The notes below the pieces were generated by a model. That model saw only the letters and a list, made by a program, of their open reading frames with translations, searched no databases and had not been told where the DNA came from. Below are positions 1 to 8,387 of a stretch of DNA of 37,406 nucleotides, one piece after another (position 1 is the stretch's first letter; every line of letters starts with the position of its first letter). Both the position numbers and the translations under genes were made by a program. This stretch comes from an uncultured Paracoccaceae bacterium (lineage in GTDB: Bacteria; Pseudomonadota; Alphaproteobacteria; Rhodobacterales; Rhodobacteraceae), in assembly GCA_937920555.1 (NCBI GenBank), contig CAKZTM010000106.1, positions 1 through 37,406 on the forward strand. Direction: 5' to 3'.

Positions 1-481
1 TTTTTGATGCGCCTCAGAATGAGAGAACAAAGACGTTTTTGGGCCAGATCCTGCAACACTGATCCGGCCCATCTGGCGAGAAGTTACCCGGTGCGAGAAC
101 GCGGGCGCTTTGCCAAACGATCAATTGTGATGGAAACGCTACGGATGCCGGTGTGGAGGGCTCCAACCCAACAAAAGCGCCAGCCCGGTCACGCGGGACG
201 CGTGCCTTTGGCACGGAACGGGCGTTGGCAAAGCCAATCTGGCCCGGCGGCTTCGCTCTTGATTCCGGTCTGAATGCACTGAATGAAAGTCGGGACAGAG
301 CCAAGGAGCCGTCATGCCAAGGCTTGACCTTGGCATCCAGTCAGAGAGCCCTGCGACAAGTCTGGGCGAACGAACGACGGCTTTGAGCTAAAAGCGGACG
401 CTCCGTTTTCTTGCAGACACAATTGCGCCATCCAACGTCAAATGCGAAACTAGCCAGACAGAGGAACACGGGAAATTCAGT
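1..481. other. non-coding accessory stretch
   Basis: No convincing gene is seen here. The short open frames overlap one another on both strands, have no good ribosome binding sites and no recognisable domains. The stretch holds one perfect palindrome (annotated separately) and GC-rich simple sequence resembling intergenic repeat debris common in Rhodobacterales. It precedes the AT-richer gene that starts at 482, so it may be part of the boundary of an acquired patch; that is inference. Confidence 0.5.
314..336. repeat. REP-like intergenic palindrome
   Basis: Perfect inverted repeat with arms ATGCCAAGG (314-322) and CCTTGGCAT (328-336) around the loop CTTGA. The form, a GTCATGCC...CTTGACC...GGCATCC palindrome, recalls the dispersed palindromic elements common between alphaproteobacterial genes. 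No T-run follows on either strand, so a terminator role is not indicated. Copy number in the genome cannot be judged from this window. Confidence 0.5.
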
Positions 482-1198
482 TTGGGCAAGCAAGACGCGG
501 AGACATGGAATCGAATTCGAGAGTTTGTGCGAGGCGATACTACCGTCGAGGAGTTCGAATATTGGATCTACCAATCGCAAGAAATCGAGGCGTTATTAGA
601 GCCAGAAGATTATCTCATGATCATCTCAGCTGACTATTCCGACTATCGACAGGTTTACGAATTGAAAAGTGTACTTTCTCGTATCCTGCCCGAGTTGCAA
701 GATACCACATGCCTTTGCAGCAAGATGTTAAATTTGGCTGATATTGGAATATTCGAGGCGCAGCGAATTTTGGACCTTCAATCCGAATTGAAACGTTATG
801 GACCATCGAAATGGTGGCTTTCCTGCAGACGCTGCAACGAATGTGAACAAACTTGGCTCGTGGGTGAAGAGGCCCGAATAAACGATGTGATTTTCTTCAA
901 GCGTATCGATCAAGATACGACTTCTAAAATCGTTAAGTCCTACACTTGGCCAAATTTGTTTATGACATACGAAGAACTCCTAAGACTGGGGAAAACCCGA
1001 GGGCGCAGTGTATGGTATGAAGACCCAGAAAACTCAATGGAACTTATATACACAATTATCGATATTGCCAAAGAGAGACCGGATATACACGCATATGAAT
1101 TTACTGAATTTCTGCCGATCGATATTCAAACGGCTAACGCTCTTGCTCTTCGGGCGATAGACGAAAGTGGCGTGTTTATTCAAGTGGTCAAGAATTGA
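482..1198 (+). CDS. orphan AT-rich protein, function unknown
   Basis: A 238-residue soluble protein without signal peptide or membrane segment. The TTG start at 482 is chosen because GGGA at 470-473 sits 8 bases upstream and no in-frame ATG lies nearby. Cysteines cluster at residues 77/79 and 115/118/121, the latter in the segment WWLSCRRCNECEQTW, suggesting a small metal-binding knuckle. The gene is visibly AT-richer than its surroundings: bases 901-960 hold 23 G/C of 60, against 37 of 60 at 14821-14880 in pleD. It is flanked by palindromic repeats and has no operon partner, all consistent with horizontal acquisition. The pattern of an acidic N-terminal helical part followed by a Cys motif and INDV reminds me of proteins found in immunity-gene clusters of polymorphic toxins. 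That is recall only, and no toxin gene is visible. Confidence 0.6.
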   Translation: MGKQDAETWNRIREFVRGDTTVEEFEYWIYQSQEIEALLEPEDYLMIISADYSDYRQVYELKSVLSRILPELQDTTCLCSKMLNLADIGIFEAQRILDLQSELKRYGPSKWWLSCRRCNECEQTWLVGEEARINDVIFFKRIDQDTTSKIVKSYTWPNLFMTYEELLRLGKTRGRSVWYEDPENSMELIYTIIDIAKERPDIHAYEFTEFLPIDIQTANALALRAIDESGVFIQVVKN

Positions 1199-1338
1199 TG
1201 CGCAGACTGCTACAAATGTCCGTTTTGTTCTCCCCAAGCTGCCAAACGAGCGTCCGACCGGGGGCGGTTAATAGGCGCGAAGCGCCCCGCTCGTCGTACC
1301 ATAGGCACGCATCTTGCGTGATGGACGGGCGGGCGCTC

Positions 1339-1382
1339 GAATTCACGCGATGAGTTTCGCTGCGCTCAACCGCGTTGAATTC
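1339..1382. repeat. imperfect palindromic intergenic repeat
   Basis: GAATTCACGCG at 1339-1349 is mirrored by CGCGTTGAATTC at 1371-1382, with one bulged base. Between the arms lies GC-rich sequence whose minus-strand translation reads AVERSETHR, a spurious peptide I associate with dispersed repeats in proteobacterial intergenic DNA. A shorter hairpin, GGCGC-GAA-GCGCC, lies just upstream at 1274-1286. Together they occupy the 250-base gap between the orphan gene and the isomerase gene. Confidence 0.4.
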
Positions 1383-1450
1383 ATCATTCTTTAGCAATCT
1401 CAATGACGGCTTCGCTCCCTCAAACGGCTCTTCGGGTTTACCTGTGGGGC

Positions 1451-2317
1451 TTACTCAAAGATGCCTTTGAATGTGTGGATGCACTCTTTGAAGCCCTCTT
1501 TGAACGTACCGCCGTCGGGTCGGTACACAGATTCCAGCGAGATCACCCCGTCATAGCTATCAGCGCGCAAAGCCTGGGCCAGCGGGTGGAGCATCGGGGC
1601 CAATTGCCCTTCGCCCAGCACTTTGATCTGCAAATGTGCGCGCGGTGTATCGACGATCACATCCTTGATGTGGATATGGCCGATATAGCCCTCGCGCAGT
1701 TCCATATAACCGTCTGGATAGGCTGTCTCATGGGCCCAGCAATTATTGGCCGGATCCCACAGCACCCGCAAAATGTCTTTGGCATCCAGATCATCGATGA
1801 GGCGGCGGGCGGTATAGCTGGAATTGACCATGGTGCCGTTTCCGGTCTCGACCACCAGCTGCATCCCTTCTGCGCGGGCCAGATCGACCGCCGGTGCCAG
1901 CAGGTCCAGTTGCGCGTCCCATGCGCCATGCGCGACGTTCCATTTCTCGGCCCCGTGGGAGCCCCAGAGGATCGCCTCTTTCTTGCCGGTCATGATGCGC
2001 ACCAGCGGGCATTTGAGGTCTTGGGCCATCTCGATGCAGCGTTTGAGCGCGTCCATGTGCATCCGGTGAACCGGCGATCCGGGTTTGGTTGCCGCCACGC
2101 TCATGCCTGCAAAGAGATGTCGGGAAATGCAGGACACAGATTTATCATGGGCATGCAAAAGCTGGCGGGTCCGGCGCATCTGCGAGATGCTCAGATCGCC
2201 CACTTCCTTGTCGTCGATATATTGCAATTCGGCATATTCCAGATCGTAGTCGTTCATGACCCCGATCGCTTCGGCCAGATCGCGGGAAATCCCGTCGGTG
2301 ATCACCCCCAGTTTCAT
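1451..2317 (-). CDS. sugar phosphate isomerase/epimerase, TIM barrel
   Basis: A 288-residue member of the xylose-isomerase-like TIM-barrel family (AP endonuclease family 2 fold), expected to isomerise or epimerise a keto sugar or sugar acid with a divalent metal in the cytoplasm. Candidate metal ligands are Glu157 (VVETGN), Asp188 (LWDPANN), His214/His216 (GHIHIKD) and Glu262 (SLES), in the order and spacing typical of the family. The ATG at 2317 overlaps the stop of the upstream dehydrogenase gene by 4 bases (ATGA), indicating translational coupling in a leftward operon with the dehydrogenase and the aldo/keto reductase. The pairing with a beta-hydroxyacid dehydrogenase recalls OtnI/LtnD of tetronate catabolism, but no kinase or aldolase partner is present, so the substrate is unknown. 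Confidence 0.9.
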   Translation of the reverse strand: MKLGVITDGISRDLAEAIGVMNDYDLEYAELQYIDDKEVGDLSISQMRRTRQLLHAHDKSVSCISRHLFAGMSVAATKPGSPVHRMHMDALKRCIEMAQDLKCPLVRIMTGKKEAILWGSHGAEKWNVAHGAWDAQLDLLAPAVDLARAEGMQLVVETGNGTMVNSSYTARRLIDDLDAKDILRVLWDPANNCWAHETAYPDGYMELREGYIGHIHIKDVIVDTPRAHLQIKVLGEGQLAPMLHPLAQALRADSYDGVISLESVYRPDGGTFKEGFKECIHTFKGIFE

Positions 2318-3204
2318 GCCCGCAGCCCTGCGCCTACGATCTCTTCGATCAGTTGGGCCACCACTTGGTTGTCGCCGTCGGGGTGTTTGGTTTTGCCGGC
2401 CTGAAACAGTTGCATGGCGGTGGAGGCGGTGAACAGGGGCACGCCGTTGCGTTGTGCCAGTGCCATGGAGATGGTCAGGTCTTTGTACATGGTGTCGATA
2501 TGGGAGCCGGTATGGGTGAAGCGGCCTTGGATGATATTTTCAAGTGCGCCCGTGGCGATGCCGCAACCGGCCGCGGAGGTGGACACGACATCCAGGAGCG
2601 CGTCTGCGTCCACGCCCGCTTTGGCCGCAAGTGCTGAGGCTTCATAGGTGGCGGTAAAGATGGAGCCGATCAACGATTGCAGGCAGGCTTTGACGGTTTG
2701 GCCTTGGCCTATGTTGGTGCCGACTTTGTGGATCGTGCGTGACACCGCCTCCATGGGCGCGCGTGCAGCTTGCATGGCCGCGTCCGTGCCTGCGGCCATC
2801 AATGTGAGTGTGCCGCCCTGTGCGCCGGGGCGGCCGCCGCTGACCGGCGTGTCGATCAGGTGGTAGCCCGAGCCGGTGAGGTCGCGGGCGATGTCTTCCG
2901 CCTCATGGGTGTGGATGGTGGCCGAGATCAAGATGACGGCGCCTTTGGCGAGGGTTTGGCTCAGCCCCATTGGCCCAAAGATCACATCGCGGACCTGATC
3001 GCCGTTCATCACCATGATAAAGACCGCATCGGCGCCTGTGGCCACGTCGCTTGCACTGGTGCAGGGGACGCCACCCATTTTGGCATGGGCGTCCACTTTT
3101 TGCGCGATCAGGTCATGGCCGCGTGTCTCAAACCCGGCCTTGATCAGATTTTTGGCGAGCCCTGAGCCCATATTGCCTAGACCAATGACACCAACTGTTT
3201 TCAT
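2314..3204 (-). CDS. NAD(P)-dependent beta-hydroxyacid dehydrogenase
   Basis: A 296-residue cytoplasmic oxidoreductase of the 3-hydroxyisobutyrate dehydrogenase/tartronate semialdehyde reductase superfamily. The N-terminal Rossmann motif GLGNMG lies at residues 8-13, the substrate-binding segment DTPVSGGRPGAQGG at 118-131, and the catalytic lysine is Lys172 in GQGQTVKACLQ. The usual Asn four residues after this Lys is replaced by Gln176, as I recall for L-threonate dehydrogenases (LtnD), which makes a four-carbon sugar acid a plausible substrate. A good ribosome binding site (GGAG, 8 bases before the ATG) supports the start. It lies 20 bases after the aldo/keto reductase and overlaps the isomerase gene by 4 bases, so the three are probably co-transcribed. 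Confidence 0.9.
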   Translation of the reverse strand: MKTVGVIGLGNMGSGLAKNLIKAGFETRGHDLIAQKVDAHAKMGGVPCTSASDVATGADAVFIMVMNGDQVRDVIFGPMGLSQTLAKGAVILISATIHTHEAEDIARDLTGSGYHLIDTPVSGGRPGAQGGTLTLMAAGTDAAMQAARAPMEAVSRTIHKVGTNIGQGQTVKACLQSLIGSIFTATYEASALAAKAGVDADALLDVVSTSAAGCGIATGALENIIQGRFTHTGSHIDTMYKDLTISMALAQRNGVPLFTASTAMQLFQAGKTKHPDGDNQVVAQLIEEIVGAGLRA

Positions 3205-3224
3205 CGTCTTGCTCCAAGGTCATC

Positions 3225-4268
3225 CTACATTGGCATTGGATATTGTCTGCGTATCTCTTGAATGCCGTCCAGCAGCTCTTGTGTCAAAACCAAATCAGCG
3301 GCACCCAGATTGGTCTTGAGTTGCTCTAGATTTGTGGCCCCGATGATAACCGAGCCGGTGAACGGGCGGGAGGCACAAAAGGCGATGGCCATCTGCGCGG
3401 GATCCAGCCCGTGATCTTGTGCCAGCGCGCTATAGGCGGCCACAGCGGCGGTGCTTTGCGGGGTGACGCGTTTGTTGAGATCCGGCTGCATGTCGCGTCG
3501 GCTGCCTTTGGGGATGTCGCCAGAGAGGAATTTGCCCGACAAAAGCCCGGCGGCCAGTGGCGACCATGCCAGCAGGCTGACATCCTCGTGGTGGCACAAT
3601 TCGGCAAAATCCAAGTCGAAATGGCGGCACAGTAGCGAGTATTCATTTTGCATGGAGATCGGCACCGGCAAGCCTTCGCTTTCGGCCATAAAGATAAATT
3701 GCGCCGTGCCCCAGACGGTTTCGTTGGACAGGCCAAACTCGCGAATTTTGCCTTCGGTTTTCAGCGCTTGGATAGTTTCGAGCAGGTCGGTCAGGTGGTC
3801 GTCCATGTCGCCTTTGGTTTGGCGGGTCGGGTCATAATCCCAGTTGTTGCGCATATGGTAAGAGCCGCGATTGGACCAGTGCAGTTGGTAGAGGTCGATA
3901 TAGTCGGTCTGGAGCCTTTGCAGATTGCCCTCGATGGCGCGCCGGATCGCGGGGCCGCTCAACTTCTCGCCGCCGCGCACCCGTTCGGGGCCCGGACCTG
4001 TGGCTTTACTGGCAAGGATGATCTTGTCGCGATTGCCCGGCTTGATCAGCCATGTGCCGATGATTTCCTCGGTGGCGCCCACATTTTTGGCGGTGCCGGG
4101 CGTGGTCGGATAAAGCTCGGCCGTATCGATAAAGTTCACCCCGGCGGCCACGGCCATATCGATCTGGGCATGGCCTTCGGTTTCAGTGTTTTGCGAGCCC
4201 CAGGTCATGGAGCCAAGGCACAGGCTGCTGACGTTGAGTTCGCTGCGGCCTAGTTTTCTGTAGTCCAT
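3225..4268 (-). CDS. aldo/keto reductase, Tas-like
   Basis: A 347-residue NADPH-dependent aldo/keto reductase. The catalytic tetrad is visible as Asp48 and Tyr53 (FIDTAELYP), Lys88 (ASKATGPG) and His130 (LYQLHW). Length and sequence blocks such as RLQTDYIDLYQLHW and MQNEYSLLCRHFD follow E. coli Tas closely. The frame is open 21 bases further upstream, but GGGAG lies 6 bases before the ATG at 4268, whereas the upstream ATG has no ribosome binding site. It is first in the leftward operon with the hydroxyacid dehydrogenase and the isomerase, which suggests the three act on related carbonyl or sugar-acid compounds. The actual substrate is not predictable. Confidence 0.92.
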   Translation of the reverse strand: MDYRKLGRSELNVSSLCLGSMTWGSQNTETEGHAQIDMAVAAGVNFIDTAELYPTTPGTAKNVGATEEIIGTWLIKPGNRDKIILASKATGPGPERVRGGEKLSGPAIRRAIEGNLQRLQTDYIDLYQLHWSNRGSYHMRNNWDYDPTRQTKGDMDDHLTDLLETIQALKTEGKIREFGLSNETVWGTAQFIFMAESEGLPVPISMQNEYSLLCRHFDLDFAELCHHEDVSLLAWSPLAAGLLSGKFLSGDIPKGSRRDMQPDLNKRVTPQSTAAVAAYSALAQDHGLDPAQMAIAFCASRPFTGSVIIGATNLEQLKTNLGAADLVLTQELLDGIQEIRRQYPMPM

Positions 4269-4342
4269 GTGGCGTCTCCCGTGGGGCATTTACCGGGATT
4301 TTCTATCTGCCCGCAGGCGGAGCGCAAGGTCAAACGACGTCT

Positions 4343-4807
4343 TTAGCGGGATATGGACAGCCCGCCCGAGGAGAAACTGTTGCCGTTGCCTGATATGGCC
4401 GGGCCGGAGGAGAATGTCCGCGTGGTGACGTTGCCCGTGCGGGTTTGGGTTTTGACAATCCCGGAGGCGGGCAGGGTGCGGGCAACCGGCAGCGGGCAGT
4501 TTTCCAGTTTGGCAAATTGCAGCCGTGCGGTGCCGTCAGCGGGATCACCGATGACGTTCACACACATATAGCGGGCGTCCGGGTGCAGCGTGTCGGTCTT
4601 TTTGAGGGCCACTGTCAGTGGCTCTGAGCGGCCCAGCTGGACGGTGATCTTTTGTGCGCCAGAGGCATCCGGCTGGCGTTGCACGATTTGTGCGCGCTGG
4701 TAGTTGGCGACCCCGAAGCCGGTCAGGAATGTACCGCGCCCGATGGCGAAAACCGCAAGCAGGCCCAAGCATATGGCCAGTGAGATCAAGATCGGCAGCG
4801 GTTTCAA
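4343..4807 (-). CDS. small membrane-anchored or exported protein, unknown
   Basis: About 154 residues if translation begins at the TTG at 4807, where GGAGA lies 6 bases upstream. The frame extends to an ATG at 4858, but that adds a polar Cys-containing stretch ahead of the hydrophobic segment and lacks a clear ribosome binding site. Residues 5-25 (PILISLAICLGLLAVFAIG) form a membrane anchor or signal peptide. The rest is a periplasmic-type domain with two cysteines (YMCVN and LENCPLP) that could form a disulfide, followed by a Gly/Ser/Thr-rich disordered tail. I do not recognise the family. It is 74 bases upstream of the aldo/keto reductase on the same strand and may be co-transcribed with it. 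Confidence 0.6.
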   Translation of the reverse strand: MKPLPILISLAICLGLLAVFAIGRGTFLTGFGVANYQRAQIVQRQPDASGAQKITVQLGRSEPLTVALKKTDTLHPDARYMCVNVIGDPADGTARLQFAKLENCPLPVARTLPASGIVKTQTRTGNVTTRTFSSGPAISGNGNSFSSGGLSISR

Positions 4808-5247
4808 GGTCAGTCTCCGTTCAGGTTCGGGGTCTGTTGAGCACACTTGGCAGGGCATTTTTAGGGCGCTTTAGGGGCTAAAAAGCGGAAAGGTCAGCCT
4901 GTTGGGGGCTGACCTAAACCTTGCGGGCACAATGAATTTCTAGTCTGCTAACGGTGGGGGCCGGATGGTGCACTTGTGCGTGTGGTGTGGGGAATGCACC
5001 ACCCGGTTGGTCCCAATTAGCTTGGCTGTCACGCCAAGTAGCAAAGAGGTGTGTCTTTCGTCTGTGTAACGCGACAAGGATGAATAAAGTGTTCAAATGT
5101 GGTCGGAATATGGCACTGCCTTAAGGTCGGCACATATCCGCCTGTTTTTAAACGAAATAACCCGATTTTGGTGTGAAATGGGGGTGTAAAAAAGGCGATG
5201 GTACATTTGCACCATCGCCGTGTAAGTGTCAGATGTTATTGTATAAT
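4808..5247. other. hairpin-rich gap, candidate small RNA
   Basis: No gene is supported here. Within 150 bases there are three stem-loops. The first has arms AGGTCAGCC (4891-4899) and GGCTGACCT (4907-4915). The second has 12-base arms 4961-4972 and 4995-5006 with one mismatch. The third is CTTGGC (5021-5026) with GCCAAG (5033-5038). On the minus strand the first hairpin would come last and is followed by the U-rich stretch TTTCCGCTTTTT, as expected for an RNA ending in an intrinsic terminator. No known RNA family (6S, SRP, tmRNA, RNase P) was recognised, and no strong promoter was found. A short minus-strand frame here (4914-5096) is probably spurious. Confidence 0.3.
5188..5219 (-). terminator. 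intrinsic terminator
   Basis: Perfect 9-bp stem with arms GGCGATGGT (5194-5202) and ACCATCGCC (5211-5219), 8-base loop, followed on the minus strand by six T residues (5193-5188). It lies 28 bases past the stop of the leftward gene 5248-5943 and should end its transcript. Confidence 0.9.
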
Positions 5248-5943
5248 TTAGCGGTCGCCGCTAACGTCCCGAATATTGTCAATCCAGATATTTTGGGGTG
5301 CGGGCAGCCGCATGAGACGGTGAATTTGCCGGACCATTTCGATTGTAACCGGGGTTGATGCTGCGGTTTCCAGTGCGTCGCGGGCCAAAAACTTATGTTT
5401 TTCCATCTTTTGTCTCAGCTCGGCCAGAGTGGTCGCGGCGGTGTTAAACGCCTCGATCGTTTTGGCTTGCGCGTCGAGGGCTTTAAGTTCGCGGGTCGCG
5501 GCGGCCAGCTTTTTGCGGGTCGCGCTGATATGGCCCAAAATTTCCGGGTTTTCGCCGCCTGTCGCATTGGAGGCGGTCTGCCATTCTTTCAGCTCAATCG
5601 CCAAGCGGTCCTTTTCAGCCGCTTGGCTGACGATTTGCAGGTCGATTTTGGACAGATCAAGATCCGGTTTGGACAGAGATGACATCTTGGCGCGGGTCTC
5701 ACTTACGCGTTTTTCAAGCAGCGCGTAGGTTTGCGCCGCCTCGAAATAGGCGCTGAGGTCATCAAACCGTGCGGCGTTGGTGCGGGCGGTTGTGGTTGCG
5801 TCCAAATAGGCCACAGCGGCGTTGATCTGTGCATCATTGATAGGGGGGGTATTGGCGGTTTGAGCGGCGGCACCAAACCCGGTGCTTGCGACCACAAGAA
5901 TTGCCAGTGCAGAAATGTTCCCCACGCTTTTAAAAGCTCTCAT
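5248..5943 (-). CDS. exported coiled-coil protein, unknown
   Basis: A 231-residue protein with an N-terminal signal peptide (hydrophobic ISALAILVVASTGFGAAA, likely cut near residue 28), so it is periplasmic or released. The mature part is almost wholly helical, with charged heptad-like stretches around residues 70-180 (for example EKRVSETRAKMSSLSK and TRKKLAAATRELKALDAQ), predicting a coiled coil. There are no cysteines, no catalytic motif and no recognisable family. GGAG lies about 11 bases before the ATG. It is monocistronic: a strong intrinsic terminator follows, and parE upstream on the same strand is 150 bases away. A structural or adaptor role in the periplasm is a guess from composition only. 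Confidence 0.75.
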   Translation of the reverse strand: MRAFKSVGNISALAILVVASTGFGAAAQTANTPPINDAQINAAVAYLDATTTARTNAARFDDLSAYFEAAQTYALLEKRVSETRAKMSSLSKPDLDLSKIDLQIVSQAAEKDRLAIELKEWQTASNATGGENPEILGHISATRKKLAAATRELKALDAQAKTIEAFNTAATTLAELRQKMEKHKFLARDALETAASTPVTIEMVRQIHRLMRLPAPQNIWIDNIRDVSGDR

Positions 5944-6093
5944 CCAAAAATACTCCGTTTAAACAATAAACCTGACGGCGCGACTCACCTTGCGCAGTGG
6001 TATGTCAGGAAATCTTAAGAGAGCGCAAAATTGGGGCGCAAAAATGGGCAATTTTGGATGATTGCGAGACGATTTTGAGAAGTCACGCGCCGG

Positions 6094-8061
6094 TCAGATG
6101 TCCAATTCCTCAACAAACCGGGCGTTTTCCTGAATATAGTCAAAGCGCAATTCGGGCTTTTTGCCCATCAGACGCTCCACCAGATCGCCGGTCTCGCCGG
6201 GTTCATCCTCGTCGATTTGCACTTGGATGAGGCTGCGTGTTTCGGGGTCCATAGTGGTTTCTTTAAGGTCATTTGCGTTCATTTCGCCCAGACCTTTGAA
6301 GCGGGACACGTCGATTTTGGACCGTCCGCCAAGACCGTTTTCCAAATGGCGGTTCTTCTCGGCCTCGTCCATGCAATAGACCCGTTTGGCCCCTTGGGTG
6401 ATCCGAAACAGCGGCGGTTGAGCAAGGTAGAGGTGGCCATTATCGATCAGCGGGCGCATCTGGGTGAAGAAAAAGGTCATCAAAAGCGCGGAAATATGCG
6501 CCCCGTCCACATCCGCGTCGGTCATGATGATGACCTTGTCATAGCGCAGGTCGGAAATGTCGAATTTGGAGCCAGTGGCCACGCCAAGCGCTTGAGACAG
6601 ATCAGAGAGTTCCTGATTTGAATTCAGCTTGTTGGAGGCGGCCCCCAGCACGTTGAGGATTTTGCCGCGCAAGGGCAGCAACGCCTGGGTCTTGCGGTTG
6701 CGGGCCATTTTGGCCGAGCCGCCGGCGCTGTCGCCCTCGACGATGAAAAGTTCGGTGCCTTCGCGGGCACTTTGCGAGCAATCGACCAGTTTGCCGGGCA
6801 GACGCAGCTTTTTGGTGGCAGATTTACGCGCGGTCTCTTTTTCCTGCCGACGCTTGATGCGCTCTTCGGCCTTCAAGATCAGATAATCGAGAATGGCGCC
6901 CGCGGATTTGGTGTCATTGGCCAGCCAATTGTCGAAACTGTCGCGCACGGAGTTTTCCACCAGACGCTGCGCCTCTGTGGTGGCCAGCCGGTCTTTGGTT
7001 TGGCCGACGAATTCAGGCTCGCGGATAAACACCGAGATCATGGCACAGCCGCCGGACATCACGTCCTCGCGGGTGATCTGGGTGGCTTTTTTGTTGCTGG
7101 CCAACTCGCCGTAGGCCTTGATGCCCTTGAGGATGGCGGCCCAAAAGCCGGTCTCGTGGGTGCCGCCTTCGGGCGTGGGCACAGTGTTACAGTAAGATTG
7201 CATGAAGCCGTCGCGCGACGGGGTCCAGTTGATCGCCCATTCGGCCTTGCCGGGCAGTCCGAACTTTTTGGTAAAGTCCATTTCGCCTGCAAAGGGTGCG
7301 TCGGAGTAGGTGTTGGCGGTACTCAGCGTCTCATTGAGGTAATCGGCAAGCCCGCCGGGGAATTTGAATGTGGCCTCGGTGGGCGTCTCACCATCGTCAA
7401 TTTCGGTCTTCCAGCGGATTTCCACACCGGAGAACAGATAGGCCTTGGAGCGGGCCATTTTGAACAGCCGGGACGGCTTCAGCTTGAGGGAGCCAAAAAT
7501 CTCAGGATCGGGATGGAAGGTGACTTTGGTGCCGCGCCGGTTGGGGGCGTCGCCAATGCGCGCCAGTGGGGCTTGCGGGATGCCTTTGGAGAACTCCATC
7601 ATGTAGAGCTCTTTTTTGCGGGCCACCTCGACGCGAAGATGATCGGACAGCGCGTTGACCACCGAGGAGCCAACCCCGTGCAGGCCGCCTGAGGTCTGAT
7701 AGCTGTCGCCGGAAAACTTACCGCCTGCATTCAGCGTGCAAAAGATAATCTCAAGGGCGGATTTTGTCGGGTCTTTGGGATGCGGGTCGGTGGGAATGCC
7801 GCGGCCATTATCTTTGATCGAGACATGGCCATTATCGTGCAGTTCCACCTCGATCCAACTGGCGTGACCGGCCACGGCTTCGTCCATGGAATTGTCGATG
7901 ATCTCGGCCACCATATGGTGCAGCGCCCGGTCGTCCTTGCCGCCGATATACATGCCGGGGCGCAGGCGCACATGTTCCATATCCTCCAAGACTTCGATGG
8001 AGGAGGCGTTATAGTCTTTCGTGGCTTGCTCTTCATTAAAGAGGTCGTTGGGGGTGGCCAT
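6094..8061 (-). CDS. parE: DNA topoisomerase IV subunit B
   Basis: A 655-residue ATPase subunit of topoisomerase IV, which with ParC decatenates daughter chromosomes. The N-terminal GHKL ATPase fold shows EIIDNSMDEA (Mg-binding Asn region), DNGRGIP and GGLHGVGSSVVNALS. The transducer domain follows. The TOPRIM domain carries EGDSAGG and the acidic motif TDADVDGAHI. The C-terminal segment DVSRFKGLGEMN...RSLIQV is typical of the family. The ParE assignment rather than GyrB rests on length (GyrB is usually about 800 residues in alphaproteobacteria) and on the ParE-like start with an RLRPGMYIGG block. GGGAG lies about 12 bases before the ATG. No parC is in the window and the gene appears to be transcribed alone. 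Confidence 0.95.
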   Translation of the reverse strand: MATPNDLFNEEQATKDYNASSIEVLEDMEHVRLRPGMYIGGKDDRALHHMVAEIIDNSMDEAVAGHASWIEVELHDNGHVSIKDNGRGIPTDPHPKDPTKSALEIIFCTLNAGGKFSGDSYQTSGGLHGVGSSVVNALSDHLRVEVARKKELYMMEFSKGIPQAPLARIGDAPNRRGTKVTFHPDPEIFGSLKLKPSRLFKMARSKAYLFSGVEIRWKTEIDDGETPTEATFKFPGGLADYLNETLSTANTYSDAPFAGEMDFTKKFGLPGKAEWAINWTPSRDGFMQSYCNTVPTPEGGTHETGFWAAILKGIKAYGELASNKKATQITREDVMSGGCAMISVFIREPEFVGQTKDRLATTEAQRLVENSVRDSFDNWLANDTKSAGAILDYLILKAEERIKRRQEKETARKSATKKLRLPGKLVDCSQSAREGTELFIVEGDSAGGSAKMARNRKTQALLPLRGKILNVLGAASNKLNSNQELSDLSQALGVATGSKFDISDLRYDKVIIMTDADVDGAHISALLMTFFFTQMRPLIDNGHLYLAQPPLFRITQGAKRVYCMDEAEKNRHLENGLGGRSKIDVSRFKGLGEMNANDLKETTMDPETRSLIQVQIDEDEPGETGDLVERLMGKKPELRFDYIQENARFVEELDI

Positions 8062-8387
8062 TAGGCTCTTGTCTCCCGAATCTGCTCAAATCACAGACTA
8101 CAGTGAATTCAGCGCCAAGGCTACTTCATCACGCCGTAAAGGCGCGATTTTTTGGGGCACCGTTTTTAGCTTTCAAGGGCGCGTCATCCAAGTTTGCATG
8201 TGTGTTGCTGCACTGCAATATATTTGACGCGGGTAAACTCTTAAGTGGATGAAATATGACAATAATTTTTTGTGATTAAAAAGGCGGGATATTTCTTTGT
8301 TTTTCCCACTAACCGTTTGCGGGCAGCAGGCCCAGATGACTGCAACCCGTAGCAAATCATGTTGCTGCGATAACAAAGGAAGTAGAG
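8062..8387. other. divergent intergenic region, parE / DUF481 gene
   Basis: The 326 bases between the divergent starts of parE and the DUF481 gene must hold both promoters. The half nearest the DUF481 gene is AT-rich (8215-8310) with several TATAAT-like hexamers but no clear -35/-10 pair. GCAGCA near 8324 and TGCTGC near 8363 form a weak inverted pair in the likely 5' leader of the DUF481 mRNA. No small gene was found. Confidence 0.4.

Noticed and set aside
1..400. Overlapping short frames at the left edge
   Set aside because: Five short frames on both strands cross one another; peptides such as SSLGMTAPW are typical translations of dispersed palindromic repeats rather than genes.
1403..2404. 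333-codon open frame on the plus strand
   Set aside because: It lies opposite the isomerase gene, whose active-site motifs and coupled start are clear. The translation is His/Gln/Ala-rich antisense sequence with no domain.
4914..5096. 60-codon minus-strand frame in the hairpin cluster
   Set aside because: It overlaps the stem-loops, has no ribosome binding site, and shows no recognisable domain. Structured RNA or noncoding DNA explains it better.
6772..7692. 306-codon plus-strand frame within parE
   Set aside because: Antisense to well-conserved GHKL and transducer regions of parE; no ribosome binding site and composition typical of a shadow frame.
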